DNA of 64,000 nucleotides, from assembly GCF_000717185.1 (NCBI RefSeq), contig NZ_JNYE01000093.1, positions 6,844-70,843 on the forward strand, read 5' to 3'. This document shows, piece by piece, positions 19,882 to 28,709 of the stretch. This DNA comes from Kitasatospora phosalacinea. GTDB lineage: Bacteria > Actinomycetota > Actinomycetes > Streptomycetales > Streptomycetaceae. How positions within the stretch are numbered: the stretch's first letter is position 1; every line of letters starts with the position of its first letter. The notes below the pieces were generated by a model. The model was not told the DNA's origin. It saw nothing but the letters and a program-made list of their open reading frames with translations, and did no database searches. The position numbers were made by a program, and so were the translations under genes.

Positions 19882-21201
19882 TCAGCCGACGTAGCGCCAG
19901 CCGGGGCCGGAGCGGGCGGCGGCGCCGGTGCCGGTGGCGATCGCGGCCCGGTAGCGCTCGACGGTGAGTTCGGCGGCCCGGGCCCAGGTGAACCGGGCCA
20001 GGACGCGCTCGCGGCCGGCCGCGCCGAGCCGGGCGCGCAGGCCGGGGTCGTCCAGCAGGCGGCCGAGCGCGGCGGCCAGCGCGCCCGCGTCGCCGGGCGG
20101 CACCGCGAGGCAGGTCTCGCCGTCGGGCCCGGCGACCTCGGGGATGGCGCCGCCGGTGGTGGCGACCAGCGGGGTGGCGGTGGCCATCGCCTCGGCGGCG
20201 GGCAGCGAGAAGCCCTCGTACAGGGACGGGACGCAGGCGGCCTCGGCGGAGCGGTACAGGTCGACGAGGTCGGTGTCGCTCAGGCCGGTGCGGAACTCGA
20301 TGTGCTCCTCCAGGCCGAAGCGGCGCACCGCCGCGGCGACCGGCCCGTCCTCCTTCTGCGGCTTGCCGACCACGACCAGGTGGGCGTCGCGTTCGGTGCG
20401 GACCTTGGCGAGCGCCTCGACCAGGTGCACCAGGCCCTTGAGCGGGACGTCAGCGCTGGAGGTGGTGACGATCCGGCCGGGGATGCGGGCGACGGCGGCG
20501 GACGGCGACCACAGGTCGGTGTCGGCGCCGACCGGGACGACCGAGACGGCGCCGGGCGCGGTGCCGAGGTGCTCGGTGATCTCGGCCTTCGAGCTCTCCG
20601 AGACGGTGACGACGTGCTCCAGCCGGGCGGCGACCCGGCGCTGCATCCGGGTGAAGGCGTACCAGCGGCGCTTGCCGAGCCGCTCCAGCCGGGTGCGGGC
20701 CGCGTCGATCTCCAACTGCCGGTCCACGGTGACGGGGTGGTGGACGGTGGTGACCAGCGGGAAGCCGTGCCGGGCCAGGCCGAGCAGGCCGTAGCCGAGG
20801 GTCTGGTTGTCGTGGACGACGTCGTAGCGGCCCTTGTGCCGGGCCAGGAAGGCGCGGGCGCGCAGCGAGAAGGTCAGCGGCTCGGGGAAGCCGCCGGTGC
20901 GCATCACCGCGTACTCCAGCAGGTCCACCGGGCCGCGGAACTCGGCGGCGGCGGGGGTGCGGAACGGGTCGTCGGCGCGGTACAGGTCGAGCCCGGGCAG
21001 TTCGACCAGGCGGACGGTGCCGGGGCCCTCGACCTCGTCGAGCACCGGGTACGGCTGGGCGCCGATCACGTCGACGTGGTGGCCGAGCCGGGCCAGCTCC
21101 CGCGACAGGTGGCGCACGTACACGCCCTGGCCGCCGCAGAACGGGTCGCCGCGGTACGACAGCAGGGCGATCCGCAGCGGCGGCGGCGACACAGCGGTCA
21201 T
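19882..21201 (-). CDS. GT4-family glycosyltransferase
   Basis: 439 residues from ATG with AAGGGGAC upstream. The GT-B fold is clear: N-terminal LSYRGDPFCGGQGVYVRHLSREL acceptor domain and C-terminal donor domain with PVGADTDLW, VVVGKPQKE, and the EX7E region PSLYEGFSLPAAEAMA followed by ATTGGAIPEV. Retaining transfer from a nucleotide sugar or GDP-mannose-type donor is expected. First gene of a leftward group with a methyltransferase and a toroid protein. Confidence 0.9.
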   Translation of the reverse strand: MTAVSPPPLRIALLSYRGDPFCGGQGVYVRHLSRELARLGHHVDVIGAQPYPVLDEVEGPGTVRLVELPGLDLYRADDPFRTPAAAEFRGPVDLLEYAVMRTGGFPEPLTFSLRARAFLARHKGRYDVVHDNQTLGYGLLGLARHGFPLVTTVHHPVTVDRQLEIDAARTRLERLGKRRWYAFTRMQRRVAARLEHVVTVSESSKAEITEHLGTAPGAVSVVPVGADTDLWSPSAAVARIPGRIVTTSSADVPLKGLVHLVEALAKVRTERDAHLVVVGKPQKEDGPVAAAVRRFGLEEHIEFRTGLSDTDLVDLYRSAEAACVPSLYEGFSLPAAEAMATATPLVATTGGAIPEVAGPDGETCLAVPPGDAGALAAALGRLLDDPGLRARLGAAGRERVLARFTWARAAELTVERYRAAIATGTGAAARSGPGWRYVG

Positions 21202-21421
21202 CCCCAGTCCCCTTCTTCGCTACTCACCGGGACCGGCGACGGAGGCGGCCGCCGACCGGTAAAGTAGATCACGTTTCACAGTGGTGCGGGCTCGTCGTTG
21301 GAGAAAGTGAACAACGAGGGACCTCGAAGATTACCGGCCCGTAGCTTGTGGTCAGGAGCCGCGGCGGGTGATTCGCACCACGCCGTGCCCGCCTCCCCGC
21401 GACCTCGTTCCTGGAGCGCCC
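21202..21421. promoter_or_regulatory. Divergent promoter region between GT4 and TetR genes
   Basis: 220 bp with a relatively A/T-rich core at 21257-21335 (AGATCACGTTTCACAG and GTGAACAACGAGG). The position suits autoregulation by the TetR protein. No clean palindrome that I can assign to it. Confidence 0.4.
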
Positions 21422-22087
21422 GTGACCGCCACCGCCGCCGACGGGCCGCTGACGCCGCGCCAGGCCGAGCGCCGCCGGGGCATCCTGCGCTCGGCCACCG
21501 CGCTGGCCGCCCGGGGCGGGTACGAGGCGGTGCAGATGCGCGAGGTCGCGGAGGGCGCGCAGGTCGCGCTCGGCACCCTGTACCGGTACTTCCCGTCCAA
21601 GGTGCACCTGCTGGTCGCGGTGATGCGCGAGCAGTTGGAGCGCCTGCACGAGCAGGTGCGACGCCACCCCCCGGCCGGGCCGGACCCGGCGGCCCGGGTC
21701 GCCGAGGCGCTCACCGCCGCCTTCCGCGCGCTGCAGCGCGAACCCCGGCTGGCGGAGGCCATGGTGCGGGCGCTGTCCTTCGCGGACCGCTCGGTGGGCT
21801 CCGAGGTCGACGAGGTCAACCAGGCCACCGGCGCCATCGTGCTGACCGCCGCCCGGCTGCCCGGGCCGCCCACCGCCGAGCAGCAGGCGGCCCTGCGGGT
21901 GGTCGGCCACACCTGGCACGCCACCCTGCTGGCGTGGCTGTCCGGCCGGGCCTCGCTGGCCGAGGTCCGGGCCGACCTGCACACCGCCGCCCGGCTGCTG
22001 GAGGCCGCCGCCCCGGCCCCCGCCGCCCGGCCGGAACTGCAACCCGTTCCACCACCTGCCGCCGGGGCGTCCCGGGCCGAGGGCTAG
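21422..22087 (+). CDS. TetR-family regulator, KstR-like
   Basis: 221 residues from GTG 21422 (GGAG five bases before). The N-terminal HTH reads ILRSATALAARGGYEAVQMREVAEGAQVALGTLYRYFPSK, very close to KstR, the cholesterol-catabolism repressor of actinobacteria; the ligand domain keeps EAMVRALSFADRSVGSEV. No sterol genes lie nearby, so the target here is not evident. It precedes the cobalamin riboswitch but is not expected to be part of that operon. Confidence 0.85.
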   Translation: MTATAADGPLTPRQAERRRGILRSATALAARGGYEAVQMREVAEGAQVALGTLYRYFPSKVHLLVAVMREQLERLHEQVRRHPPAGPDPAARVAEALTAAFRALQREPRLAEAMVRALSFADRSVGSEVDEVNQATGAIVLTAARLPGPPTAEQQAALRVVGHTWHATLLAWLSGRASLAEVRADLHTAARLLEAAAPAPAARPELQPVPPPAAGASRAEG

Positions 22088-22099
22088 AGTCTTGGGGTC

Positions 22100-22270
22100 G
22101 CGGCCCGGCCCCGCCGGACCGCGCGACAACTCCACATCCGCCTCCGAGGCCGGGGGAAGCCGGTGCGATTCCGGCACTGACCCGCAACCGTGAGCCGCCC
22201 CCGCCCCGCGGGGCGCGGCGCAGTCGGACTGCCCGGCCGGAGGCGAGCGGCCCTCATCCGTCGTGGGTCT
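22100..22270 (+). promoter_or_regulatory. Cobalamin (AdoCbl) riboswitch
   Basis: The B12-box hallmark appears at 22151-22193: GGGGGAAGCCGGTGCGATTC, then CCGGCACTGACCCGCAACCGTGAG. Flanking segments that can pair (CCTCCGAGGCCGG upstream, AGTCGGACTGCCCGGCCGGAGG downstream) and a final GTCGTGGGTC fit the class. It lies 60-230 bp before the first gene of the ECF operon, so the operon should be shut off when intracellular cobalamin is sufficient. Exact ends are approximate. Confidence 0.88.
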
Positions 22271-22332
22271 ACGGGCGAAACCGGGGCGTGCCCCGGCCCG
22301 CTGCGACCGCTCACCGAAAGGCTTCCCCACTC

Positions 22333-23796
22333 ATGCCGACCGCCGCCCGCCTGGGCGCCGCCGCGCTCGCCGGCGCCCTGCTCGCCGGTACCGCCGCCGC
22401 GCCCGCGCTCGCCGACACCGCCGCGCCGTCCCCGTCCACGACGTCCTCCGCGTCCTCCGCCGCGACGTCCGCCACCGCGACGGCCTCCTCCTCGTCCACC
22501 GCCTCCCCCTCGCCGACCTCGGGCGTGCCCGCGGGGCTGTACGGCAAGGGCGACCCGCAGTACGACGGGGTGTGGCGGCAGTCGCTGGCCCTGATCGCGC
22601 TCCGGCAGGAGCAGGTCGAGCCCGCCGAGGCCGCCGTGCAGTGGCTGCTCGGCCAGCAGTGCGAGGACGGCGGCTGGCCGTCCTACCGGGCCGAGGGCGC
22701 CCCGTGCACCCCCGCCGCCGAGGACACCAACGCCACCTCGATGGCCGTCCAGGCGCTCACCGCGCTCGGCGGCCACCAGCAGCCCGTGACCCGCGCCACC
22801 GACTGGCTGCGCGCGCACCAGAACCCGGACGGCAGCTGGGCGTACAACCCGGGCGCGCCCGGCGACGCCAACTCCACCGCGGTCGTCCTCAACGGCCTGC
22901 TCGCGGCCGGCCTAGACCCGGCCCAGGTCGCCGTCGGCGGCCGCAGCGGCTGGGACGGCCTGGCCTCGTTCCAGCTCGGCTGCGCCACCGCCGCCGACCA
23001 GCGCGGCGCCTTCCTCTACCAGCCCGCCGCGGGCGTCCCCGCCGCCGCGGACACCATCGCCTCCGCGCAGGCCCTGCTGGCCGCCGCGGGCGGCCACCTC
23101 CCGGTCACCGCCACCGACCGCAAGGACGCCCCGCCGAAGGCCCTCGCCTGCGACGGCGGCCAGGCCGCCGACCAGGCCGCCGGGCCGGTCGCCCGCGCCG
23201 ACTCCGCCGAGGCCGACGCCGCCTGGCTCACCGCCCGCCTCGCCGCCGACGGGCAGCGCCTGCTCGCCAAGACCCCCGGCTCGGACACCGCGACCCCCGC
23301 GTACGACTCCACCGCCTGGACCGTCCTCGGCCTGGTCGCCGCCGGGCACTCCGCCGAGGCCGCCAGCGCCGCCGACTGGCTCGCCGGGAACGCCTTCCCC
23401 TGGGCCGCCCAGGGCCCGGACGGCACCAACCCGGCCGCGACCGCGACCCTGGTGATCACCGCCCGCGCCGCCAAGCTCGACCCGTACAACTTCGGCGGCG
23501 CCAACCTGGTGCAGCTGCTCCTCGACTCCGGCCCCAAGCCGAAGTCCGCCCCCGCCGTCGGCGACCCGCAGGCCACCCGCGCCCCCGGCTCGGCGATCAC
23601 CGAGCCCGACGAGAACAGCGGCTTCTCGGCCGGCTGGCTGATCGGCGTCGGCCTCCTGGTCGGCGTCGGCGCGGGACTGCTGCTCAGCCTCAACCGCCGC
23701 CGCCACAAGCCGACTTCCCCCGCCGACACCGCCGACGCCTCCGGCACCTCGGGCACCTCCGGCACCTCCGACGACCAGCCGGAGCAGGACCGATGA
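22333..23796 (+). CDS. Surface-anchored toroid protein, transcobalamin/intrinsic-factor alpha-domain-like
   Basis: 487 residues from ATG 22333. Signal peptide (ALAGALLAGTAAAPALA), Ser/Thr-rich spacer to about 70, then helical-hairpin repeats with QQCEDGGWPSY, HQNPDGSWAY, DANSTAVVLNGLLA and DSTAWTVLGLVAA, the squalene-cyclase/transcobalamin-type alpha/alpha barrel. C-terminal membrane helix (AGWLIGVGLLVGVGAGLLL) and basic tail. It is the first gene after the cobalamin riboswitch and overlaps the next gene by ATGA. By analogy with transcobalamin, it may capture cobalamin outside the cell for the ECF transporter (inference). The last residues contain four GTS repeats. Confidence 0.82.
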   Translation: MPTAARLGAAALAGALLAGTAAAPALADTAAPSPSTTSSASSAATSATATASSSSTASPSPTSGVPAGLYGKGDPQYDGVWRQSLALIALRQEQVEPAEAAVQWLLGQQCEDGGWPSYRAEGAPCTPAAEDTNATSMAVQALTALGGHQQPVTRATDWLRAHQNPDGSWAYNPGAPGDANSTAVVLNGLLAAGLDPAQVAVGGRSGWDGLASFQLGCATAADQRGAFLYQPAAGVPAAADTIASAQALLAAAGGHLPVTATDRKDAPPKALACDGGQAADQAAGPVARADSAEADAAWLTARLAADGQRLLAKTPGSDTATPAYDSTAWTVLGLVAAGHSAEAASAADWLAGNAFPWAAQGPDGTNPAATATLVITARAAKLDPYNFGGANLVQLLLDSGPKPKSAPAVGDPQATRAPGSAITEPDENSGFSAGWLIGVGLLVGVGAGLLLSLNRRRHKPTSPADTADASGTSGTSGTSDDQPEQDR

Positions 23797-24572
23797 CCGG
23801 CCGGGCCCCCCGCGCCACGCCCGCCCCCCTCGCACCGCTCCTCCTCGCCCTCCTCGCCGCCTGCGCCACGCCCTTCCGCCCGGCGGCACGGAACTCCTCG
23901 GCCACCGACCGCCCCACCCACCGCGCCACCCCCCTCCTCGCCCTCCTCCTCGCCCTCCTCGCCGCCTGCGCCACGCTCCTCGGCCCGGCGGCCGGAGCGT
24001 CCTCGGCGGCCGACTACCGGTACTGGTCGTTCTGGAAGGGCGGCGCGGACGGCTGGGCCTACCAGCAGGTCGGCCCGGCCGGGAACGTGCCGGCGGACGG
24101 GGCGGTGGACGGCTGGCGGTTCGTGCTGAGCCCGGACGGCGGCCAGGACACCCCGCGGCCCGGCCCGGCCCCCGACTTCGCGGCGGTCTGCGCGGACACC
24201 GCGCCGAGCGGCGGCCACAAACGGGTCGCCGTGGTGCTGGACTTCGGCACCGCGCAGGACGCCCCGGGCGGCGAACAGCCGCCCGCCGCCCGCTCGTTGT
24301 GCGCCTCGGTGCCGACGGCGGCGAACTCCGCCGAGGTGCTGGCCGCGGTCGCCGCGCCGCTGCGCTACGACTCCGGCGCGATGCTGTGCGCCATCTCGGG
24401 CTACCCGCACGCGGGTTGCGGCGAGCAGGTCGCAGCGGGAGCGAACTCCGCCTCCACCGAGGGAAGTTCGGGCGACGGCGGCCCGTCCCTGGGCCTGTAC
24501 GCCGGAGTCGGCGCGGTGGTCCTGCTGGCCGCCGGAGCCGTCTGGCAGGCCCGTCGCCGCCGCACCCGCTGA
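23793..24572 (+). CDS. SCO2322-family secreted membrane-anchored protein
   Basis: 259 residues; its ATG overlaps the previous stop. After the N-terminus comes a domain with YRYWSFWKG, GWRFVLSPD and AVVLDFGTAQDAPGGE, and several Cys, matching the SCO2322 family found with actinobacterial cobalamin ECF operons. A C-terminal helix (LGLYAGVGAVVLLAAGAVWQA) and RRRRTR anchor it. Oddly, the signal region is present twice: LAPLLLALLAACATPFRPAA and LLALLLALLAACATLLGPAA, each ending in a lipobox-like LAAC. Confidence 0.8.
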   Translation: MTGRAPRATPAPLAPLLLALLAACATPFRPAARNSSATDRPTHRATPLLALLLALLAACATLLGPAAGASSAADYRYWSFWKGGADGWAYQQVGPAGNVPADGAVDGWRFVLSPDGGQDTPRPGPAPDFAAVCADTAPSGGHKRVAVVLDFGTAQDAPGGEQPPAARSLCASVPTAANSAEVLAAVAAPLRYDSGAMLCAISGYPHAGCGEQVAAGANSASTEGSSGDGGPSLGLYAGVGAVVLLAAGAVWQARRRRTR

Positions 24573-24574
24573 CC

Positions 24575-25771
24575 GTGTCCGTCCACCGCCTGCTCCGCGC
24601 AGCCCCCACCGCCCCCTCCCCCGACTCCTCCCCCGCCCCCTCCCCCGACTCCAACTCCGCTCCCCCGCGCGGCCGTTCGGCCGCCGTGCACAGCCGGGCG
24701 CTGGCCCGGCAGTTGCACCCGGGGGCGTGGTGGCTGTGGTCGCTGGGCCTGGCCGCGGCGGCCAGCCGGACCACCAACCCGCTGCTCCTGCTGCTGATCC
24801 TGGCGGTCGCGGGCTACGTGGTCGCGGCCCGCCGCGGCGACGCCCCGTGGTCGCGTTCGTACGCGGCGTTCCTGCGGCTGGGCCTGCTGGTGCTGGCCGC
24901 CCGGATGGTGTTCGCGGTGCTGCTGGGTTCGCCGGTCGGCGGCACCCACGTGCTGTTCACGCTGCCCCAAGTCCCGTTGCCCGCCTGGGCGCAGGGCGTG
25001 CGGCTGGGCGGCTCGGTGACGCTGGAGGGGGTGCTGTTCGCGCTGTACGAGGGGCTGCGGCTGGCGGTCCTGCTGGCGTGCGTGGGGGCGGCGAACGCGC
25101 TGGCCTCGCCGTCGCGGCTGCTGCGCTCGCTGCCGGGCGCGCTGTACGAGGCGGGCGTGGCCGCGGTGGTGGCGATGACCTTCGCGCCGAACCTGGTGGC
25201 GGACGTCCGGCGGCTGCGCGCGGCGCGGCGGCTGCGCGGGCGCTCGGACCGGGGGGTGCGGGCGGTGCTGTCGGTCGGACTGCCGGTGCTGGAGGGCGCG
25301 TTGGAGCGTTCGGTGGCGCTGGCCGCGGCGATGGACACCCGCGGTTTCGGCCGCACGGCCGCCGTCCCGCGCCGACTGGTGCGCACCGCGGGGGCGTTGA
25401 CGCTGGCGGGGCTGCTGGCGGTGTGCTCGGCGACGTACGGGCTGCTCACCCCGGGCGCTCACCCGTGGGCGCTGCCGGTGCTGCTGGCGGGGGCCGGTGC
25501 GGCCGCCGCGGGCCTGGTGCTGGGCGGTCGGCGCAGCGTCCGGACCCGCTACCGGCCGGATCCGTGGGCGCTGCCGGAGTGGCTGACGGCCGCCTCGGGG
25601 GCACTGGTCGCGGCCGCGCTGATCTGGTACGCGGGCCGCTGGCCGGAGGCGCTGACCCCGAGCGTCGTCCCGCCGACCGCGCCGTCCCTGCCGCTGCTGC
25701 CCGCGCTGGCCGCGCTGGTCGGCCTGCTGCCCGCCTTCGTCACCCCCGAGCCGCCCCGGAGCACCCGGTGA
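24575..25771 (+). CDS. ECF transporter transmembrane (T) component, CbiQ/EcfT family
   Basis: 398 residues from GTG 24575, two bases after the previous stop. About six to eight hydrophobic helices. The coupling-helix motifs typical of EcfT are present: an Ala-Arg pattern in LVADVRRLRAARRLRGRS and ALAAAMDTRGFGR. It links the two ATPase halves to the substrate-binding S subunit. It overlaps the following gene by GTGA. The Ser/Pro-rich first 40 residues are unusual for the family. Confidence 0.88.
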   Translation: MSVHRLLRAAPTAPSPDSSPAPSPDSNSAPPRGRSAAVHSRALARQLHPGAWWLWSLGLAAAASRTTNPLLLLLILAVAGYVVAARRGDAPWSRSYAAFLRLGLLVLAARMVFAVLLGSPVGGTHVLFTLPQVPLPAWAQGVRLGGSVTLEGVLFALYEGLRLAVLLACVGAANALASPSRLLRSLPGALYEAGVAAVVAMTFAPNLVADVRRLRAARRLRGRSDRGVRAVLSVGLPVLEGALERSVALAAAMDTRGFGRTAAVPRRLVRTAGALTLAGLLAVCSATYGLLTPGAHPWALPVLLAGAGAAAAGLVLGGRRSVRTRYRPDPWALPEWLTAASGALVAAALIWYAGRWPEALTPSVVPPTAPSLPLLPALAALVGLLPAFVTPEPPRSTR

Positions 25772-27384
25772 TCACTTTCGAGCAGGTCGGCGTGCAGTAC
25801 GCCGACGCCCCCGCCCCGGCCCTGTCGGGCGTCGAACTGACGGTGCCGGAGGGCGAGTTGTGCCTGCTGGTCGGACCGTCCGGCTCCGGCAAGTCGACGC
25901 TGCTGGGCACCGTCTGCGGCCTGGTGCCGCACTTCACCGGCGGCACCCTGACCGGCCGGGTCACGGTCGCCGGGCGGGACACCCGCACGCACCGGCCGCG
26001 CGACCTCGCGGACGTGGTCGGCACCGTCGGGCAGGACCCGGCGGCGCACTTCGTCACCGACACCGTCGAGGAGGAACTCGCCTACGGCATGGAGTCGATG
26101 GGCCTGGCCCCGGCCGTGATGCGCCGCCGGGTCGAGGAGACGCTCGACCTGCTGGGCCTGGCCGAACTGCGCGGCCGCGCGCTCTCCTCGCTGTCCGGCG
26201 GGCAGCGCCAGCGGGTGGCGATCGGCTCGGTGCTGACCGTCCACCCGAAGGTGCTGGTGCTGGACGAGCCGACCTCGGCGCTCGACCCGGGCGCCGCCGA
26301 GGAGGTGCTGGCCGTCCTGCAGCGCCTGGTGCACGACCTGGGCACCACCGTGCTGCTGTCCGAGCACCGGCTGGAGCGGGTCGTCCAGTACGCCGACCAG
26401 GTGCTGCTGCTGCCCGGCCCGGGCGAGCCGCCGGTGCTCGGCGACCCGGCCGCGCTGATGGCCCGCTCGCCCGTCCGGCCGCCGGTGGTCGACCTCGGGC
26501 TGCTGGCGGGCTGGACGCCGCTGCCGCTCACCGTCCGCGACGCCCGCCGCCGCGCGGCCCCGCTGCGCGGACAACTCCCGCCACCCGAGCCCAAGTTGCC
26601 GCCCGCCCCGGCCGTCCCGGCCGAGCCCGTGGCCACCGCGAGCCGCCTGGTGGTCTCCCGGGGGCGCGTCCCGGCCCTGCGCGGCGTCGAACTCGCCCTC
26701 GCCCCGGGGCAGATCACCGCCCTGATGGGACGCAACGGCGCCGGGAAGTCCACCCTGCTCGGCGCCCTGGTCGGCCTGCACGCCCCCGACTCCGGCACTG
26801 TCCGGGTCAACGGCCTCGTCCCGCACAGGTCCCGCCCCAAGGACCTGATCCGCTCCGTCGGCCTCGTCCCGCAGGACCCGCGCGACCTGCTGTACGCCGA
26901 GACCGTCGCCGAGGAGTGCGCCGCCGCCGACCGGGACGCCGATGCCGGACCCGGCACCTGCCGCGCCCTGCTGGCCGCCCTGCTGCCCGACGTCGCCGAC
27001 GACCGGCACCCCCGCGACCTCTCCGAGGGCCAGCGCCTCACCCTCGCCCTGGCCGTCGTCCTGACCGCCCGCCCGCCCGTCCTGCTGCTCGACGAGCCCA
27101 CCCGCGGCCTCGACTACGCCGCGAAGGCCCGCCTGGTGACCGTCCTGCGCGCGCTCGCCGCCGACGGCCACGCCGTCCTGCTCGCCACCCACGACGTCGA
27201 ACTCGCCGCCGAACTCGCCCACCGCACCGCCGTCCTGGCCGAGGGCGAGATCGTCGCCGACGGCCCCACCCCCGAAGTCGTCCTCGCCTCCCCGACCTTC
27301 GCCCCGCAGACCGCGAAGATCCTCCCGCCCTACCTCACCGTCCCCGAGGTCGCCGCCGCCCTCGCCGCGGAGCCGCCGCGATGA
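25768..27384 (+). CDS. ECF transporter ATPase, two ABC domains fused (A-A')
   Basis: 538 residues from GTG 25768 overlapping the previous TGA. First ABC domain: GPSGSGKST, SLSGGQRQR, VLVLDEPTSALD and LLSEHR. Second: GRNGAGKST, DLSEGQRLTLA, PVLLLDEPTRGLD and LATHD. Linker of about 60 residues is Pro/Ala-rich. It powers import by the ECF complex. The fusion places both ATPases in one chain, as often seen in actinobacteria. Confidence 0.92.
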   Translation: MITFEQVGVQYADAPAPALSGVELTVPEGELCLLVGPSGSGKSTLLGTVCGLVPHFTGGTLTGRVTVAGRDTRTHRPRDLADVVGTVGQDPAAHFVTDTVEEELAYGMESMGLAPAVMRRRVEETLDLLGLAELRGRALSSLSGGQRQRVAIGSVLTVHPKVLVLDEPTSALDPGAAEEVLAVLQRLVHDLGTTVLLSEHRLERVVQYADQVLLLPGPGEPPVLGDPAALMARSPVRPPVVDLGLLAGWTPLPLTVRDARRRAAPLRGQLPPPEPKLPPAPAVPAEPVATASRLVVSRGRVPALRGVELALAPGQITALMGRNGAGKSTLLGALVGLHAPDSGTVRVNGLVPHRSRPKDLIRSVGLVPQDPRDLLYAETVAEECAAADRDADAGPGTCRALLAALLPDVADDRHPRDLSEGQRLTLALAVVLTARPPVLLLDEPTRGLDYAAKARLVTVLRALAADGHAVLLATHDVELAAELAHRTAVLAEGEIVADGPTPEVVLASPTFAPQTAKILPPYLTVPEVAAALAAEPPR

Positions 27385-28265
27385 CCCAGCCGCCCCCTCC
27401 CCCCACCACGCCCTCGTCCCCGCCCTCCCTGTCCTCCCCGCCCTCCCTGTCCTCCCCGCCCGCGCTCGACCGTCCCGTCCCGCTGGGCCGCCGCTCCGCC
27501 CTGCTGCTCGCCCTGGTCTCCGCGATCGGTGCCGCCGCCTTCGGCTGGCCGCTGCTCGCCGCCCGCAGCTCCGACCTGGTCGGCCACTCCGCCGACGCGC
27601 CCTGGCTGTTCGCCCTGCTGATGCCGCTGCTGCTGGCCGTCGCGGTCGCCCAGCTCTCCGAGAACCGCGACGCCACCGGCGCCCCCGGGCTCGACGCCAA
27701 GGCCGTCGCGATGCTCGGCGTCCTCGCCGCGGCCGGTGCCGCCCTGCGCCCGCTCGGCGGGGGCACCGCGGGCCTGGAGCCGATGTTCTTCCTGATGGTC
27801 CTGGCCGGCCGCGCCCTGGGCCCCGGCTTCGGCTTCGTCCTGGGCGCGCTCGCCATGTTCGCCTCCGGTCTGCTCACCGGCGGCGTCGGCCCCTGGCTGC
27901 CGTTCCAGATGCTCACCATGGGCTGGGTCTGCCTCGGCGCGGGCCTCCTGCCGGGCGCCACCCGGCTGCGCGGCCGCCCCGAGCTGCTCCTGCTCGCCGC
28001 CTACGGCGTCCTCGCCTCCGTCGGCTACGGCACCGTCATGAACCTCCAGGGCTGGCCGTACATCGGCGGCCTCGGCCTGTCCATCTCCTTCGTCCCCGGC
28101 GACCCGCTCCCCGCCAACCTCACCCGCTTCGCCCTCTACTGCCTCACCACCTCCCTCGGCTGGGACCTCTCCCGCGCCGCCCTCACCGCCGTCCTCTGCC
28201 TCACCGTCGGCGGCCCCCTCCTGCGCACCCTGCGCCGCGCCACCCGCCGCGCCGCCTTCCGCTGA
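27381..28265 (+). CDS. ECF transporter substrate-binding (S) component, probably cobalamin
   Basis: 294 residues, ATG overlapping the previous stop. Six helices; LRPLGGGTAGLEPMFFLMVLAGRALGPGFGFVLGALAMFASGLLTGG carries the Ala/Gly-rich packing helix used to bind the T component. A Ser/Pro repeat (PPSLSSPPSLSSPP) precedes the first helix. Riboswitch control and the neighbouring transcobalamin-like protein support cobalamin as substrate, comparable to ECF-CbrT of lactobacilli. Specificity itself is inferred from context. Confidence 0.82.
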   Translation: MTQPPPPPTTPSSPPSLSSPPSLSSPPALDRPVPLGRRSALLLALVSAIGAAAFGWPLLAARSSDLVGHSADAPWLFALLMPLLLAVAVAQLSENRDATGAPGLDAKAVAMLGVLAAAGAALRPLGGGTAGLEPMFFLMVLAGRALGPGFGFVLGALAMFASGLLTGGVGPWLPFQMLTMGWVCLGAGLLPGATRLRGRPELLLLAAYGVLASVGYGTVMNLQGWPYIGGLGLSISFVPGDPLPANLTRFALYCLTTSLGWDLSRAALTAVLCLTVGGPLLRTLRRATRRAAFR

Positions 28266-28276
28266 TACCGGAACGG

Positions 28277-28311
28277 GGGCGGGACCGGCCTCCCCGAGAC
28301 CGGCCCCGCCC
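28277..28311 (+). terminator. Terminator hairpin after the ECF operon
   Basis: GGGCGGG-A-CCGG (28277-28288) pairs with CCGG-C-CCCGCCC (28300-28311) with one mismatch and an 11-base loop. It lies between convergent genes and may serve both. Confidence 0.7.
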
Positions 28312-28323
28312 TCCCCGGCCCCG

Positions 28324-28644
28324 CTACGCCTTCGGCCCGGCCTGCTGCACGACCTCGAACGACCACACCTGCGACCCGCTCGCCGCCGGACGCGGCCGCT
28401 CGCCCCCGCCCCCGCCCTGGTGCGCCTCCTTCATCGGCCCCTCCATCCACGCCCGGAACGACTCCTCGTCCCGCCACCGCGTGTACACCAGGTACTGGTC
28501 CGTCCCCTCCACCGGCCGCAGCAGCTCGAACCACTCGAACCCGTCCGACCCCTCCACCGCCCCGGCCCGCGACGCGAACCGCCGCTCCAGCACCTCCCGC
28601 TGCTCCGCGGGAACCGTCAGCACGTTGATCTTCACTACGCTCAT
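28324..28644 (-). CDS. Antibiotic-biosynthesis-monooxygenase (ABM) domain protein
   Basis: 106 residues from ATG 28644. The ABM dimeric alpha/beta barrel signature is INVLTVPAEQREVLERRFASRAGAVEGSDGFEWFELLRP followed by YLVYTRWRDEESFRAWM. Similar to actinobacterial heme-degrading monooxygenase-like proteins. A Gly-rich loop (HQGGGGGERP) sits near the C-terminus. Whether it binds heme is not shown by the sequence. Confidence 0.85.
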   Translation of the reverse strand: MSVVKINVLTVPAEQREVLERRFASRAGAVEGSDGFEWFELLRPVEGTDQYLVYTRWRDEESFRAWMEGPMKEAHQGGGGGERPRPAASGSQVWSFEVVQQAGPKA

Positions 28645-28709
28645 GCCCCCCATCCTCCCCCACCTCACGCCCACCGCCCAGGCTTCCCCGCCGCCCGGGC
28701 CGGGGGTGG

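Noticed and set aside
19731..19967. Small gene encoding TGPVG repeats
   Set aside because: It is a translation of the 15-bp tandem repeat and then of the antisense glycosyltransferase end; no binding site.
21298..22332. Extension of the toroid protein upstream through the riboswitch
   Set aside because: The in-frame upstream stretch lies over the TetR gene and riboswitch and has no protein features; a signal peptide follows ATG 22333 directly.
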